NCBI GenBank assembly: GCA_022820995.1
Contig: JAJEEM010000001.1
Span: forward strand, 1 to 64,000
From: Gemmatimonadota bacterium
GTDB taxonomy: Bacteria; Gemmatimonadota; Gemmatimonadetes; Palauibacterales; Palauibacteraceae
DNA: 64,000 nucleotides
Reading direction: 5' to 3'
Under the pieces are notes generated by a model. The model was not told where the DNA came from and did no database searches. It saw only the letters and a program-made list of their open reading frames with translations. The stretch's first letter is position 1. The number at the start of each line of letters is the position of its first letter. The position numbers were made by a program, and so were the translations under genes. Below, piece by piece: positions 8,879 through 16,390 of this stretch.

Positions 8879-10053
8879 CGGTTAGGGGGGCAGTGGTGGG
8901 CTGGTCCCGCCGTGTCGGCGTCGCGTTGTTCGCCGGCGGGATGTTCCTGATCCCGGGCTGCGGCTCCGAGTCCGGCGAACGCGTGGCCGCAGACGCGGCG
9001 GGGCCGACGCTCACTCCCGTCGACAGCATTCTGCTGCCGGAAGGCGACACGCTGTACATCGGCAACCCATACGCTCTGGTCGTCGACCCCCTCGACGGAT
9101 CCTTCTACATATCGGACATCTTTTCGTCGCGGGTCCTCAGGTTCCGTAGAGACGGCAGTCTGATGCTGGTGTACGGACGGCCGGGAGAGGGGCCGGGAGA
9201 GTTTCGCGGCGGGCCCAGAGCTCCGATGCTCATCGACGATTCGACCGTAGCTGCCCAGACCACGGGGTCCCGGCGGGTGAACGTTTTCGACCGGAACTCT
9301 GGAGAGACCCGTAGGGTTGTGGCCTTCCCAGCGCTGGCTGGAATCACTCCCCCGGTGGTGATCGGCCAAGATGTCTGGATGACCGATTTCGAGATCCGGC
9401 GCGAAACATCGCTGACTCGTTGGCGACCGGCCACGGACGAATTCACGAGCATGGGCGGACTCCCCCGGGAATATGTCGCGTCGGTCGGCAGTGACAATTG
9501 GTCCTATGCCAACCTCTTTCGGATCGGTTCTCTTGCCTACGCCGACGGACGGTTCTTGCAGGGCTGGTCCGGACTGGACGAGATGTTCGTCTTGAACCTG
9601 CGGGGCGAAGTGTTGGACACGGTGGACATCCCGGTGGCGAGGAGGAAGGGCGTCCCGGCCGACCTCCGGGAACGCATCGACATTGAGCATATCCCCTTTC
9701 GCGAACAGCTGGAGGAGAGTTCGCGGCTGCGCCAACTTTTCCCGCGACCGGGCGGCGGTTTCCTGTTCACCCACCACGATCAGACGGCCCTGAAGATGGA
9801 ACCGATGCCAGTGCTCACCGCGAAAACGTGGGTCGGTATCCTCTCGCCAGACTTTGAGAAGGCGTGCGTGGACGCGTCCGTGCCGCAAGATTTCGAAATC
9901 CGGCCGATGGAGACTTTCCGTGGGGATACTCTGTTCGTCCTCGACCGGCGCATCGAGGATTCGGAGAAGCTTCAGACTTGGATTCTGATGTATCTGGTCT
10001 CCGACGAGCGGTGCGACTGGCTCAGCACCGAGCCGGAGCGCCACACGTACTGA
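8875..10053 (+). CDS. 6-bladed beta-propeller lipoprotein
   Basis: This 392-residue protein has a hydrophobic N-terminus ending in lipobox-like LIPGC and is predicted to be anchored outside the inner membrane. The body shows repeated propeller strands, including the signature GRPGEGPGEF after a VLRFRRDGS strand. That signature also occurs in the propellers at 40.2 and 44.9 kb. Binding partner and function are unknown. The TTG start at 8875 overlaps the upstream peptide stop by 4 bases; an in-frame GTG at 8893 after AGGGGG is an alternative. About 300 bases downstream lies a truncated pilC, so this cassette sits at the edge of accessory DNA. Confidence 0.72.
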   Translation: MTVRGAVVGWSRRVGVALFAGGMFLIPGCGSESGERVAADAAGPTLTPVDSILLPEGDTLYIGNPYALVVDPLDGSFYISDIFSSRVLRFRRDGSLMLVYGRPGEGPGEFRGGPRAPMLIDDSTVAAQTTGSRRVNVFDRNSGETRRVVAFPALAGITPPVVIGQDVWMTDFEIRRETSLTRWRPATDEFTSMGGLPREYVASVGSDNWSYANLFRIGSLAYADGRFLQGWSGLDEMFVLNLRGEVLDTVDIPVARRKGVPADLRERIDIEHIPFREQLEESSRLRQLFPRPGGGFLFTHHDQTALKMEPMPVLTAKTWVGILSPDFEKACVDASVPQDFEIRPMETFRGDTLFVLDRRIEDSEKLQTWILMYLVSDERCDWLSTEPERHTY

Positions 10054-10282
10054 AGTGCTGGGGCACGGAAGCCGACCGACCGCCCCGTGCCTAGAGGATC
10101 CCGGCGCCGCGCCCCGACAGGTTTTGGACTGCCGATGCGGTCCGAAGAACCGGCGCTTCGGCAACATGGGCAAGGCAGGCGTTCGAGACCGTCGGTGAGG
10201 ATACGGTGCCGAGGTGGGAGTCCCGCCATTCACCTCCGATTTTCCCGCTTTGGCGGCACGGTCCAGCAAGGTTCCGTACAAA

Positions 10283-10334
10283 GGCAGGAAACGCAGATCG
10301 TGCAGTCCTGTATATAGTTAGAAGATTTCCTGCC
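10283..10334. repeat. 9-bp inverted repeat at the accessory/pil junction
   Basis: GGCAGGAAA (10283-10291) and its exact reverse complement TTTCCTGCC (10326-10334) flank 34 bp of AT-richer sequence, immediately before the point where pilC similarity begins. It could be a weak terminator for the propeller cassette or a scar/recognition site of a recombination event. The rest of 10054-10350 shows nothing I can identify. Confidence 0.45.
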
Positions 10335-10350
10335 AAGATTCAGACCTCAG

Positions 10351-10941
10351 GCGCTCCGCGTGGTCATCGGTTTCTCGGGGATCGTCCAGAACTGGTGGTG
10401 GACGCTGCTCGCCCTGGCGGGCGGCGCCGCCCTGATCCTGCGCCGCTGGATCGCGACGGAAGCGGGTCGGCGGCACTTCGACCGTTCGCTGCTGCAAGTG
10501 CCGGTTCTCGGTTCGCTGATCCGGAAGGCCGCGGTGTCCCGCGTCACACGGACCCTGGGAACGCTCCTGTCGTCGGGCGTTCCGATTCTGGAGGGACTCG
10601 AGATCACGGCGCGGACGGCGGGGAACTGCGTGATCCAGGACGCGATACAGGAGAGTCGGGCCGCGATCCGGCGAGGCGACTCCATTGCCCGGCCACTGCG
10701 CGAAACCGGGGCCTTCCCACCCATGGTGGCCCGAATGATCCATGTTGGAGAAGAGACCGGAGATCTTGATGGGATGCTCGCCCGGATCGCCGACTTCTAC
10801 GATGACGAAGTCGATGCCGGCGCCGAGAGTCTGCTGAAGATACTGGAGCCCGTTCTCATCGTGGTCCTCGGAGGTCTCGTCGGCGGGATGATCATCGCCA
10901 TGTACCTCCCCATCTTCGAACTTATCAACGCGATCCAGTGA
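10351..10941 (+). pseudogene. pilC: PilC/GspF inner-membrane platform protein, 5'-truncated
   Basis: The ~196 encoded residues match only the C-terminal half of PilC/GspF, whose usual length is near 400. They start at the membrane segment before the second GspF domain (VVIGFSGIVQNWWW) and run through FDRSLLQVPVLGSLIRK, ARTLG-like and HVGEETGDLDGML to the final membrane helix (GGLVGGMIIAMYLPIF). Similarity stops abruptly near 10345, where unrelated sequence and a stop at 10315 begin. A GTG at 10360 has no ribosome site. I treat it as a remnant: a functional pilus would need an intact copy elsewhere. It heads the pil operon and is followed by pilA. Confidence 0.75.
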
Positions 10942-11014
10942 CGTCGCTGTCGACATCGCGGGACGCACGCCTCTCGCGGCTTGCGGGGTTTCACCTCGTG
11001 CTTCTTCTTGCCGC

Positions 11015-11476
11015 ATGTCCGCGAGCACAAACCACGAAGACTCCATCCGCGACGGGACGGCTCCCCGCGTGCGGGACCTCCTCGGCCAGTCGGTCGATGC
11101 GGCCTTCGAGCGGTACGGACGCCCGGCGACGGATCGGCGGGTCGGGGAGGACCGGTGGCTGCGCTTCGAGGCGCAGAACTGGACGTTGCGTCTGCGAGCC
11201 CGGCCGGATCGGGTCGGCGGTCCGGCACTCATCCGGTCGTGGACGGCAGCCTTCGCGGATGGGTTCGACACCGTGCCGGAGGCGCTGCGCGCGCTGGGGC
11301 TGCCGTCTCCGGAGCCAGCGGTCGGAACGGACGACATCCGCCGGCCGCTCCGTGACCGCGCCGGAAGGGTGCATTCGATGACGCTGTCGGTGCGGCGTGG
11401 CCGAATCCGCGCGGCCACCGGCTTCGATGAACCGCCGGACTGGGACGTTGAGACCCCGTTGCTGGACGACGTCTAG
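11015..11476 (+). CDS. Hypothetical protein in pil operon
   Basis: This 153-residue soluble protein lies between the pilC remnant and pilA. It has no signal peptide, membrane segment or recognisable motif. The opening RVRDLLGQSVDAAFERYGRP is reminiscent of the 'G.s.deV...yGxP' turn of BamE/SmpA-like small domains, but that is weak. A later RFEAQNWTLRLRA segment looks like beta strands. Codon use is like that of the neighbouring genes. Other frames in this stretch are open, so the assignment rests on position and the ATG start. Confidence 0.5.
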   Translation: MSASTNHEDSIRDGTAPRVRDLLGQSVDAAFERYGRPATDRRVGEDRWLRFEAQNWTLRLRARPDRVGGPALIRSWTAAFADGFDTVPEALRALGLPSPEPAVGTDDIRRPLRDRAGRVHSMTLSVRRGRIRAATGFDEPPDWDVETPLLDDV

Positions 11477-11586
11477 TTATGGGGTGACCGTCCGCGGTCG
11501 CCGGCGCGCCGCCGGAGCCGCGGCCCGCGCAGCCCCCACGGGAGGTGCTGCCGAAGATCCAACCCCGGGTGGAAGTGAGGAGAGGG

Positions 11587-12012
11587 ATGAGAGGAAGGAC
11601 GAAGAGTGGTGCGGAGGGGTTCACGCTGATCGAACTGCTGATCGTGGTTGTCATCATCGGCATTCTCGCGGCCATCGCGATTCCGCAGTTCACGAGCACG
11701 AAGGAGAAGGCGTTCGATGCCGCCGCGCAGAGCGACATTCGCAACCTGATGACGGCGGAAGAAGCGTACTTCTTCAACCACCAGGCCTATGCCGCAGTGA
11801 CCGTGGCCGCCGGCGGAGGGGCGGACCTGGATGGCGACGGAACCCGCGATTTTCAGGCCAGCACGAACATTTCGCTGGCGGTGACAGCGTATACGGACGG
11901 CTACCGGATCACGGCGAAACACGCATCCTCGCCGAACACGTGGTGCGTCAATTCCTCGGGCGCGAACGCCTCGGGAGCCATCGGGCAGATCGTCGAGGCC
12001 ACCAGTTGCTAG
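11587..12012 (+). CDS. pilA: Major type IV pilin PilA
   Basis: This 141-residue prepilin has a short basic leader (MRGRTKSGAEG) cut before Phe, then the class III signal FTLIELLIVVVIIGILAAIA with Glu5 for subunit assembly. PilD (53672-54469) would cleave and N-methylate it. The globular part has a short D-loop closed by two C-terminal cysteines (WCVNSS ... EATSC). The ATG at 11587 is preferred over an upstream in-frame ATG because it follows an AGGAG site and gives a normal leader length. Several pseudopilin genes follow directly. Confidence 0.92.
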   Translation: MRGRTKSGAEGFTLIELLIVVVIIGILAAIAIPQFTSTKEKAFDAAAQSDIRNLMTAEEAYFFNHQAYAAVTVAAGGGADLDGDGTRDFQASTNISLAVTAYTDGYRITAKHASSPNTWCVNSSGANASGAIGQIVEATSC

Positions 12013-12107
12013 TGTCGTGTCGCGCGACACCGGTTGATGCGCCGTTGACACGGAGGGCGATCCTTGCGGAAAGAGTTGTCAACGCCGGTTCGGGAAGGGA
12101 GCGCCTC

Positions 12108-12584
12108 GTGCAGCAGGACGGATCAAGTCGATCGCGTGGATCGCGTGGATCGCATACAGGGCGGAGTGGGTTCAGTCTGGTCGAGGTCGCGGTTGCGCTG
12201 GCGGTCACCGGCCTGGCCGCGGCCTTCATCATCTCCCGCGAACCCCTCGACCGTTTCAGCCTGACGCGAGCCGCCCGGGTGGCGGAGTCGCAACTCATGC
12301 TGGCACGTCTCCACGCCGTGGCGACCCATGCGCCCACCGCGGTGACGCTCGCGGGGACCCGGCTCGAAGTATCGCAGCAGGGGGGTTCACTGCTGTCTCG
12401 CGTCGACCTCGGGAGACACACTCTCGGCCGGCTCGACTCGGTGAGGTTGCAGCCCTCCACCCTACGCTTCAATGCACGCGGACACGGATCCCCCGGCAGC
12501 ATCTACCTGTATCGCGGCGACCGGGGCATTCGGCTGGTGTCGAACTTCGTGGGCCGGGTTCGCCCGGTAGTTTTTCAACATTGA
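12108..12584 (+). CDS. GspH/FimT-type minor pseudopilin
   Basis: This 158-residue protein has a 22-residue leader ending in Gly, then FSLVEVAVALAVTGLAAAF, a type IV pilin-like N-terminal helix with Glu5. The C-terminal part resembles the GspH/FimT beta fold. The GTG start at 12108 follows an AAGGGAG site at 6-base spacing. The leader region contains a tandem GATCGCGTG repeat. Its stop overlaps the next gene start by 4 bases (TTGA). Minor pilins of this class prime pilus assembly. Confidence 0.78.
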   Translation: MQQDGSSRSRGSRGSHTGRSGFSLVEVAVALAVTGLAAAFIISREPLDRFSLTRAARVAESQLMLARLHAVATHAPTAVTLAGTRLEVSQQGGSLLSRVDLGRHTLGRLDSVRLQPSTLRFNARGHGSPGSIYLYRGDRGIRLVSNFVGRVRPVVFQH

Positions 12585-12949
12585 ACAACGCCGGCTTCAG
12601 TCTGGTCGAGGTCCTGCTGGCCATCGTTGTGACGTCGGTCGGGATCCTCGGAGCTGCGGGCGTGGTACTCGGTATCCGTTCGCAGGCGCTCCGGGCAGCG
12701 TGGGACACGGAGCACGCGCTCGCGGGTCGAAACGCCGTGGAGTCGCTCGTCCGGGCCGGATACTCTGCCGCGGCCTCCCACACGGGCGCCGTCGACATCG
12801 GCGGACGTCGATTCGACGTGTCGCGCGACGTGACCGCACTGTCGTCGCGGCTCAAGCACGCCCGCGTGACGGTGTCGCTGCCGCCGGCCCCGGAGGCGGA
12901 ACTCGAGATTGTCCTCTCGCGGCCTCGCCCGCTGCCCGCGGCGCCATGA
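12581..12949 (+). CDS. pilV: PilV/GspI-type minor pseudopilin
   Basis: This 122-residue protein begins with a very short leader MNNAG followed by FSLVEVLLAIVVTSVGILGAAG, the PilV-type class III signal. The TTG start is set by the 4-base overlap with the preceding fimT-like gene, and its stop overlaps the pilW ATG. It is small for PilV but complete. It would be part of the pilus tip or priming complex. Confidence 0.75.
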   Translation: MNNAGFSLVEVLLAIVVTSVGILGAAGVVLGIRSQALRAAWDTEHALAGRNAVESLVRAGYSAAASHTGAVDIGGRRFDVSRDVTALSSRLKHARVTVSLPPAPEAELEIVLSRPRPLPAAP

Positions 12950-13794
12950 GCGTTCCACTCCGTCTCGCACCCGCCGGGGTCCGCGGCCAGGAAGGGTTCA
13001 CGCTCGCCGAGATGCTCGTCGCGCTCGCAGGCGCCGGTTTGCTCATCGGCTTGCTCATAGGCCTGGTGGCGAGTCAGAGCCGCTTTCATCTGCGCAACGA
13101 GGATGCCATCCAGGCCTCGCAGATTGCACGCGCTCTGTCCGATGGAATGGGAGCGGAGATCCGCGGTGCCGGGCCTGGCGACCTGCTCCTTGCGACGTCC
13201 GACACGGTGTCCGTCCGCGTGGACGTCTTGAGGGCGGTCGTATGCGGCTCGGCGAGCGGCGGCTCCCTCGATCTCTTCGCCTACGATTCCATCGCCGCGA
13301 ATCTTCAGGCCGCCTGGCGCGGCACGGCCCTTTCCGGGCCATACCGGGCGACCTGGATCTACGCGGACGGGTTTACGCCCGCTTCCGGTGTCTCGACGGC
13401 AGCGGAAACCGCTTGCAGGGCGGCCGGAGCGGATCGGGCGAATCGGGTGTCGACCCGGTGGTTCCGACGCACCAGCGGCTGGAGCGGAGGCTTTGCGGCG
13501 ATGCCCGCCCCCGGCTCGCTCGCTCGCGTCTATGGACGGCTCACCTACGCGATCCATCCATCCGATTCCGAGCCGGGAAGGGTGTCCATCCGGCGCAACG
13601 GCCAGGAGTTCGTGTCTCCCCTCGAGTCCGGCGCCGCGTTCGAGTACCGGTTGTCGAGCGGCGCCGTTCAGGCTCGCGTCGCGCCCGGCGACCTCTCCCG
13701 CGTCCGCGAAGTCCGGCTGATCGGTACCGGGATCGGCCGAAACCGGCGTACAGCGGGTCGGCGAGTCGTGTACGCGATGTCGCTCCGCAACTGA
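12946..13794 (+). CDS. pilW: PilW-type minor pseudopilin
   Basis: This 282-residue protein has a leader ending in Gly (VRGQEG) and FTLAEMLVALAGAGLLIGLLIG, again with Glu5. The longer globular domain, with SRWFRR-like and YRATWIYA strands, is typical of PilW/GspJ-sized subunits. The start overlaps the pilV stop (ATGA). It sits in the usual fimT-pilV-pilW order before pilMNOPQ; pilX and pilY1 homologues are not present here. Confidence 0.75.
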   Translation: MSVPLRLAPAGVRGQEGFTLAEMLVALAGAGLLIGLLIGLVASQSRFHLRNEDAIQASQIARALSDGMGAEIRGAGPGDLLLATSDTVSVRVDVLRAVVCGSASGGSLDLFAYDSIAANLQAAWRGTALSGPYRATWIYADGFTPASGVSTAAETACRAAGADRANRVSTRWFRRTSGWSGGFAAMPAPGSLARVYGRLTYAIHPSDSEPGRVSIRRNGQEFVSPLESGAAFEYRLSSGAVQARVAPGDLSRVREVRLIGTGIGRNRRTAGRRVVYAMSLRN

Positions 13795-13796
13795 CC

Positions 13797-14756
13797 ATGC
13801 CGGGATTCGGATTGCGTCGCCGGAAGACGACCGTCGGAGTCGATATCGGCAGCGGCTTCAGCAAGGCCGCGGTGATCGACCATGGCGAGAGCGGGCCACG
13901 TCTTACAGGACTCGCGACCGCCCCGAACGAGCCGGACGCCGTGCGCGGTGGGACGATCAGGGATCCGGAGAGCGTCGCCGACACGCTTTCCGCGCTGTTC
14001 AGGCGGGAGCGAATCAGGCCTCGCAGTGTGACCATCGGCATCGGTGGCCGCGATGTCCTGAGCAAGGTGATCGAGATCGACCGGATGGATGAAGCGGAGG
14101 CCCGCGCCGTGATGCCGTGGGAAGCGGAGCAGCACGTCCCCTTCGACATGAAGAACGCGGAACTGGACTTCGCGATCATCGATCCGAACGGAGAGGGCTC
14201 GACGATGACCGTGCTGCTGGCGGCGGCAAAGCGGGACGTCGTCGAGGCACGCATCGCGGTCCTGAGGCGGGCGGACCTGAACCCGACGATCGTCGACGTA
14301 GAGGTCCTGGCCCTTCGCAACGCGTTCGAGGCGAACTATCCGGCCGCGATGAAGCACGTGACCGTGCTGGCCGACATCGGGGCCCATTCGACCGCCATTC
14401 ACCTGCTCCGGAACGGACTTCCCCTGCTGACCCGCGAACTGGCGGTCGGCACCCCGGCCGCAGGCGAACTGGAAGAGTGCGCCCGCGGGATCGCGGACGG
14501 CATCGACCGAACGGCGGCGCTCGTCGAGACGGGACCGGAGATCGCACGCGTATACCTGTGCGGGGGAGGGGCCACGGTGCCCGGACTGGTCGAGATTTTC
14601 GCAGAAACAACCGGTGTGGAAACGCGCCTCGCGAGTGCGTTCGAACGCATCGAGGTCGCGCCCGATGTCGCGGATCGAACGGATCTGGGCTCGGTGGCGC
14701 CGATGCTCATGCTCCCGGTCGGGCTGGCTCTTCGGTCCCCGCCCCGGGGCGGCTGA
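13797..14756 (+). CDS. pilM: Type IV pilus assembly ATPase-fold protein PilM
   Basis: This 319-residue protein has the actin/FtsA-like fold of PilM: VGVDIGSGFSKAAVI as the phosphate-1 motif, then MPWEAEQHVPFDM, which is characteristic of PilM, VLADIGAHSTAIHLL as phosphate-2, and VYLCGGGATVPGL as the adenosine motif. It binds the cytoplasmic tail of PilN and links it to the motor ring. The start is the ATG 3 bases after pilW. It is slightly shorter than the usual ~350 residues but all motifs are present. Confidence 0.9.
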   Translation: MPGFGLRRRKTTVGVDIGSGFSKAAVIDHGESGPRLTGLATAPNEPDAVRGGTIRDPESVADTLSALFRRERIRPRSVTIGIGGRDVLSKVIEIDRMDEAEARAVMPWEAEQHVPFDMKNAELDFAIIDPNGEGSTMTVLLAAAKRDVVEARIAVLRRADLNPTIVDVEVLALRNAFEANYPAAMKHVTVLADIGAHSTAIHLLRNGLPLLTRELAVGTPAAGELEECARGIADGIDRTAALVETGPEIARVYLCGGGATVPGLVEIFAETTGVETRLASAFERIEVAPDVADRTDLGSVAPMLMLPVGLALRSPPRGG

Positions 14757-14778
14757 ACGTGGAGGCACGGGTACGACC

Positions 14779-15399
14779 ATGATCGAGATCAATCTCCTGC
14801 CCGAATCCCTGCCCGCTCGGCAAGGGATCGCGACGAACCGGAACGCCGAAGGCGGTCTCCACATCGATGTTTGGGGTGTCGCACTTCTGCTTTCGGCACT
14901 GACCATCCCGCCGGGCACGGTCGCGCTGTGGTGGTCGCAACGGGCCGAATCCCTCGAGCTCCGGGCGCGTCTCGAAGCGGTGATGGCGGACTCGGCGCAG
15001 CTCGCCGAACTCCGGGCGGCGAGCGACAGTCTGTCGGAGCGGTCCCGCGAGATTCGGGAACGCGTCGCCCTGGTAGAACAACTGGACCGCGACCGGTTCG
15101 CGTGGCCGCACATGATGGATGAAATCAGCCGCGCGCTCCCGCCGCCGGCGTGGCTGACCTCCCTGCGTCAACTGTCGCCGCCGCCCGACCTTGCCATCGA
15201 ACTCCAGGGGGTCGCGGGCAATCCGCTCGCGATTACGGAATTCGTCCGCAGCCTGGGGACCTCGGACTACATCGCCGATGTGAAGATCGTCGGCAGCCAG
15301 CAGCAGGGATCCGATCCCGATCAGGTCTCCCGGCAGGCCTTCACCCTCGTTCTTCGGTTCGCTCCTGCGTCCGCCGTTGGGCGGATCGAACCCACCTGA
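14779..15399 (+). CDS. pilN: PilN inner-membrane alignment protein
   Basis: This 206-residue bitopic protein begins MIEINLLPESLPAR, the conserved cytoplasmic PilM-binding tail (INLLP). A single membrane segment follows (~residues 33-50), then a coiled-coil-like stretch (LRARLEAVMADSAQL) and a periplasmic ferredoxin-like domain. It pairs with PilO to form the ring joining PilM and PilP/PilQ. It lies 22 bases after pilM. Confidence 0.9.
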   Translation: MIEINLLPESLPARQGIATNRNAEGGLHIDVWGVALLLSALTIPPGTVALWWSQRAESLELRARLEAVMADSAQLAELRAASDSLSERSREIRERVALVEQLDRDRFAWPHMMDEISRALPPPAWLTSLRQLSPPPDLAIELQGVAGNPLAITEFVRSLGTSDYIADVKIVGSQQQGSDPDQVSRQAFTLVLRFAPASAVGRIEPT

Positions 15400-15401
15400 C
15401 C

Positions 15402-15986
15402 GTGCTGCCGAGGGATTCCCGCGCGCCCTACCGCGTGCTCGGATTCGTGCTCCTGCTGGGCTGCGGGACGGCCTTCCATCTGTACTTCGGGCACCCGCGC
15501 GGGGTGGAACTGGCCGAGTTGGCGGCGAGGGTCGAGCAGGCGGAGCGGGCCAACGCCCTCGCCGAGCTGCCCGCAGGCGACCTGGACGCGATTCGCGAGA
15601 GTCTCGTACTCGGCGAGCGGCAACTCGCAGTGCTGAAACGGCTCGTTCCGCGCGAGGGTGAAGTCGAGGCCATCTACGAAGCCATCGCGGCCGAAACACA
15701 GTCGCTCGGTCTCGAACTGGTCCACGCTCTCCCCGCCGATCCCGTGGCCGATTCCACCGGCTACTTCGTGCGGCAACAGTGGGCGCTCCAGGTGGAGGGG
15801 GCGTACCACGATGTCGGGACGCTCCTGACGCGAATCGCCGGCTTCGGCCGAATCGTGCGGCCCGAGGTCGAGGAAATCGTACCCTCCCGGATCACCAACT
15901 CGGGACGGCAACTCGTTCACGCGCGCTTCAGCCTCGAGACCTTCGTGCTCCCGCAAGAGGACAGCGCTTCACCGGAGGAAGGATGA
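15402..15986 (+). CDS. pilO: PilO inner-membrane alignment protein
   Basis: This 194-residue protein has one N-terminal membrane segment (VLGFVLLLGCGTAFHLYF), a helical coiled-coil region (ELAARVEQAERANALAEL) and a ferredoxin-like periplasmic domain typical of PilO. The GTG start is 2 bases after the pilN stop. It forms heterodimers with PilN. Its stop overlaps the pilP start (ATGA). Confidence 0.85.
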   Translation: MLPRDSRAPYRVLGFVLLLGCGTAFHLYFGHPRGVELAELAARVEQAERANALAELPAGDLDAIRESLVLGERQLAVLKRLVPREGEVEAIYEAIAAETQSLGLELVHALPADPVADSTGYFVRQQWALQVEGAYHDVGTLLTRIAGFGRIVRPEVEEIVPSRITNSGRQLVHARFSLETFVLPQEDSASPEEG

Positions 15987-16390
15987 TTCGTTTGACTTTC
16001 GCCGTCGTGCTCGCCGCGGCGTTCCGGATCGAGCCAACGGAGGCCGCGGCGCAGACACGACCATCGCCGATCTACGAACGGGAGGTCTTCACCTACCCCG
16101 CCTTCGACCGACGGGACCCGTTCCAGCCGCTCCACCTCGATACGCAGGCGGGGCCCCGGTTCGGAGACCTTACGCTGGTCGGCGTCCTGTACAGCCCGCA
16201 ACCGGGAAGCGTGGCGATTCTGACCGATCGATCGACGGGCCGGCGGTACCGAGCCCGCGAACGCGACATCATCGGCGCGGCCCGCGTCGTGCGGATTCGC
16301 ATGGAAGAGGTGGATTTCGTGATCACGAGCTTCGGGGTCAGCCGTCAGGAGACGTTGCGGGCAAGGCGTGAACGGGGGACAGGCAGATGA
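15983..16390 (+). CDS. pilP: PilP-like pilus periplasmic protein
   Basis: This 135-residue protein has a signal sequence ending around EAAAQ, without a lipobox, so it may be soluble rather than a lipoprotein as classical PilP is. The YPAFDRRDPFQPL segment matches the PilP 'RDPF.P' linker, followed by a small beta domain (LTLVGVLYSPQPGSVAILTD). PilP bridges PilN/PilO to the PilQ secretin. Both ends overlap neighbours by 4 bases. Confidence 0.83.
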   Translation: MIRLTFAVVLAAAFRIEPTEAAAQTRPSPIYEREVFTYPAFDRRDPFQPLHLDTQAGPRFGDLTLVGVLYSPQPGSVAILTDRSTGRRYRARERDIIGAARVVRIRMEEVDFVITSFGVSRQETLRARRERGTGR

